Of a DNA stretch of 64,000 nt, positions 62,533 to 64,000 are shown one piece after another. Position numbers and translations under genes: made by a program. Position 1 is the first letter of the stretch; every line of letters starts with the position of its first letter. The notes below the pieces were generated by a model, which did no database searches, was not told the DNA's origin, and saw nothing but the letters and a program-made list of their open reading frames with translations. The stretch is taken from contig JAEWHE010000010.1 in the NCBI GenBank assembly GCA_023387965.1, forward strand, positions 62,001-126,000, in the 5' to 3' direction. The DNA is from Bacteroidota bacterium (lineage in GTDB: Bacteria; Bacteroidota; Bacteroidia; Flavobacteriales; Flavobacteriaceae).

Positions 62533-62557
62533 CGGATTATAGATAATGTAACAAAAT

Positions 62558-63109
62558 TTATACTTTTTCTACTTGCATAAAACTTAATTCTAGTGGCGTT
62601 TTTCTTCCGAAAATTTTCACCATTACTTCTAGTTTACGCTTCTCTTCGTTGATTTTTTCAACTGTTCCATTAAAACCATTGAACGGACCATCTACCACTT
62701 TTACGGTTTCCCCAAGTGTAAAAGGAATCGCCTGATTGTCAGTTTTAACAGCTAATTCATCAACTTTACCAAGCATACGATTTACTTCGGATTGACGCAA
62801 AGGCACAGGATCTCCGCCTTTTGTTTCACCCAAAAAACCAATAACGCCGGTAATTGACTTGATAATGTGTGGTATCTCACCTACTAGATTAGCTTCAACC
62901 ATCACATAACCCGGGAAATAAACACGGTCTTTATTGATTTTTTTTCCATCACGTACTTGAACCACTTTTTCAGTTGGCACCAATACTTGAGAAATATAAT
63001 CAGACATTCCCAAACGGTTGGTTTCAGTTTCTATATAGGCTTTTACTTTGTTCTCTTGACCGCTAACGGCGCGAACAACGTACCATTTCTTCACATTATT
63101 TTCCGTCAT
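62558..63109 (-). CDS. nusG: Transcription elongation/antitermination factor NusG
   Basis: A 183-residue factor with the NGN domain (KWYVVRAVSGQENKVKAYIE at the start, VYFPGYVMVEA centrally) that binds the RNA polymerase clamp, and a C-terminal KOW domain with VKVVDGPFNGFNGTVEKINE. Full length and normal. It is 5 nt downstream of secE. Being adjacent to ribosomal protein genes and in the usual secE-nusG-rplK order, it is the housekeeping NusG rather than a specialised paralogue such as RfaH or UpxY. Confidence 0.97.
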   Translation of the reverse strand: MTENNVKKWYVVRAVSGQENKVKAYIETETNRLGMSDYISQVLVPTEKVVQVRDGKKINKDRVYFPGYVMVEANLVGEIPHIIKSITGVIGFLGETKGGDPVPLRQSEVNRMLGKVDELAVKTDNQAIPFTLGETVKVVDGPFNGFNGTVEKINEEKRKLEVMVKIFGRKTPLELSFMQVEKV

Positions 63110-63114
63110 GACAA

Positions 63115-63309
63115 TTATTTCAATAAATTATAGAAACCTTCGATTGCTTTAGCGAATACTACATCTACTCCCCAAGTTGCCAGAGCGAATACTACAGAAA
63201 AAACCGCCACTACAATTGTAAGACGTTGAACTTCTGCCCATTCCGGCCAGGTAACATTATTTTTCAATTCCGCGAAAGCTTCGGAAATATAATTAACAAC
63301 TTTTGCCAT
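63115..63309 (-). CDS. secE: Preprotein translocase subunit SecE
   Basis: A 64-residue single-TM component of the SecYEG channel. The amphipathic helix with the NVTWPEWAEVQRLTIVV motif precedes the membrane segment (about 30-50). This is the short one-helix form usual outside enterobacteria. It lies between tRNA-Trp (17 nt) and nusG (5 nt). Confidence 0.95.
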   Translation of the reverse strand: MAKVVNYISEAFAELKNNVTWPEWAEVQRLTIVVAVFSVVFALATWGVDVVFAKAIEGFYNLLK

Positions 63310-63326
63310 TGTAATTTATTTTTTTG

Positions 63327-63397
63327 CACGGGCGGAGGGATTCGAACCCCCATCAACGGTTTTGGAGACCGCTATTCTACCCTTGAACTACGCCCGT
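63327..63397 (-). tRNA. tRNA-Trp (CCA)
   Basis: A 71-nt cloverleaf on the minus strand. The acceptor stem ACGGGCG/CGCCCGT is perfect, the anticodon loop CTCCAAA gives anticodon CCA, the T-loop is TTCGAAT and the discriminator is G. No CCA tail is encoded. It is embedded between tuf and secE, the normal Bacteroidetes position. Confidence 0.97.
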
Positions 63398-63405
63398 TTA
63401 TTAAA

Positions 63406-63435
63406 AGCCAGCAGTATCGCGAGACACTGCTGGCT
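63406..63435 (-). terminator. Hairpin after tuf
   Basis: AGCCAGCAGT (63406-63415) and ACTGCTGGCT (63426-63435) form a perfect 10-bp stem with a 10-nt loop, 23 nt beyond the tuf stop. The following TTTTAATAA gives only a short U-run, so it may be a partial terminator or a processing site before tRNA-Trp. Confidence 0.65.
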
Positions 63436-63457
63436 CATTATTTATTTTTTTCTTGAA

Positions 63458-64000
63458 TTAGTCAAGAATTTCAGTTACCTGACCAGCACCTACAGTTCTA
63501 CCACCTTCACGGATAGCGAAACGTAAACCAACGCTTAATGCGATTGGGCTTAATAAAGCTACTTCAATTGTCAAGTTATCACCTGGCATTACCATCTCTA
63601 CACCTGCTGGTAAAGAAATAACTCCTGTTACGTCAGTTGTACGTACGTAGAACTGTGGACGGTAGTTATTGTGGAATGGCGTGTGACGACCACCTTCTTC
63701 TTTTTTCAAGATATAAACCTCAGCTTTGAATTTAGCGTGTGGCTTTACTGATCCTGGCTTAATAATTACCATACCTCTACGGATATCAGCTTTATCAATA
63801 CCTCTCAACAATAGACCTACGTTATCTCCAGCTTCACCTCTATCAAGGATTTTACGGAACATCTCAACTCCTGTAATTGTAGAAGTCAATTTATCAGCTC
63901 CCATACCGATGATTTCAACCGGATCTCCAGTGTTAGCAACCCCAGTTTCGATACGACCTGTAGCAACAGTTCCACGACCTGTAATTGTAAACACGTCCTC
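63458..64000 (-). CDS. tuf: Elongation factor Tu, C-terminal part (cut by window edge)
   Basis: The last 180 residues of EF-Tu. The frame is open to the window edge, so the G domain lies beyond position 64000. The visible part covers domain II (EDVFTITGRGTVATGRIETG, GVEMFRKILDRGEAGDNVG) and domain III (GGRHTPFHNNYRPQFYVRTTDVTG, ending VGAGQVTEILD). These domains bind aminoacyl-tRNA. It is truncated by the window and is not a pseudogene. Confidence 0.97.
   Translation of the reverse strand, partial: EDVFTITGRGTVATGRIETGVANTGDPVEIIGMGADKLTSTITGVEMFRKILDRGEAGDNVGLLLRGIDKADIRRGMVIIKPGSVKPHAKFKAEVYILKKEEGGRHTPFHNNYRPQFYVRTTDVTGVISLPAGVEMVMPGDNLTIEVALLSPIALSVGLRFAIREGGRTVGAGQVTEILD

Noticed and set aside
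63458..64000. tuf pseudogene
   Set aside because: The frame continues uninterrupted to the window edge, so only the view is truncated.

Overview
This window reads as chromosome of a member of the Flavobacteriaceae, most likely Flavobacterium or a close relative. The basis is the low GC content, the near absence of Shine-Dalgarno sequences, repeated TTG-N18-21-TAnnTTTG promoters (the Bacteroidetes primary sigma consensus), several giant type IX secretion (T9SS) cargo proteins, and a tuf-tRNA-Trp-secE-nusG-rplKAJL-rpoBC-DUF3467 cluster typical of the phylum. I see no prophage, insertion sequence, CRISPR array or recognisable defence locus. Most of the window is housekeeping sequence. The accessory content is the T9SS cargo genes and a family of structured intergenic repeats.

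Layout. 1-6.3 kb: tRNA-Met, a START-fold protein, a class IV aminotransferase, YqgE, HU, then a leftward operon of an AAA ATPase, recQ and fmt. 6.4-16 kb: a secreted M14 carboxypeptidase with a small PID-type membrane protein 10 nt behind it, then a 1,676-residue glycine-rich/LamG adhesin with a conventional type A sorting tail. 16-27 kb: hisS, an ABC-type permease, prmC, the ribD-HAD-yigZ operon, a YbgC-type thioesterase, dnaA, a low-molecular-weight tyrosine phosphatase, an RsmI-like methylase and an MscS channel. 26.7-31 kb: a lysozyme-fold protein, a DUF2279 protein, mltG, a GNAT acetyltransferase and dapF. 31-43.4 kb: htrA, a long-form GAPDH, aconitase, a MoxR ATPase, two parvulin-type periplasmic chaperones and prfC. 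43.4-51.4 kb: two more giant T9SS cargo genes, each followed after 10 nt by its own small PIS-type membrane protein. 51.6-64 kb: the leftward transcription and translation super-cluster, ending in a truncated tuf at the window edge.

How genes work together. The envelope theme is strong: parvulin chaperones, HtrA protease, MltG and a second lysozyme-fold enzyme for peptidoglycan, DapF for diaminopimelate, an MscS channel, and secreted cargo. The most interesting pattern is that the three cargo proteins sharing a C-terminal module of about 530 residues are each followed, in the same orientation and after exactly 10 nt, by a roughly 70-residue protein with a signal peptide, an acidic/proline spacer, an API(D/S) motif and one C-terminal membrane segment. 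The fourth giant cargo, with a different sorting tail, has no such partner. A second unexplained signal is a family of four intergenic elements (1-90, 17567-17717, 30969-31089, 37992-38102), all in the same orientation. They share ends, but their internal hairpin arms differ in sequence while remaining self-complementary.
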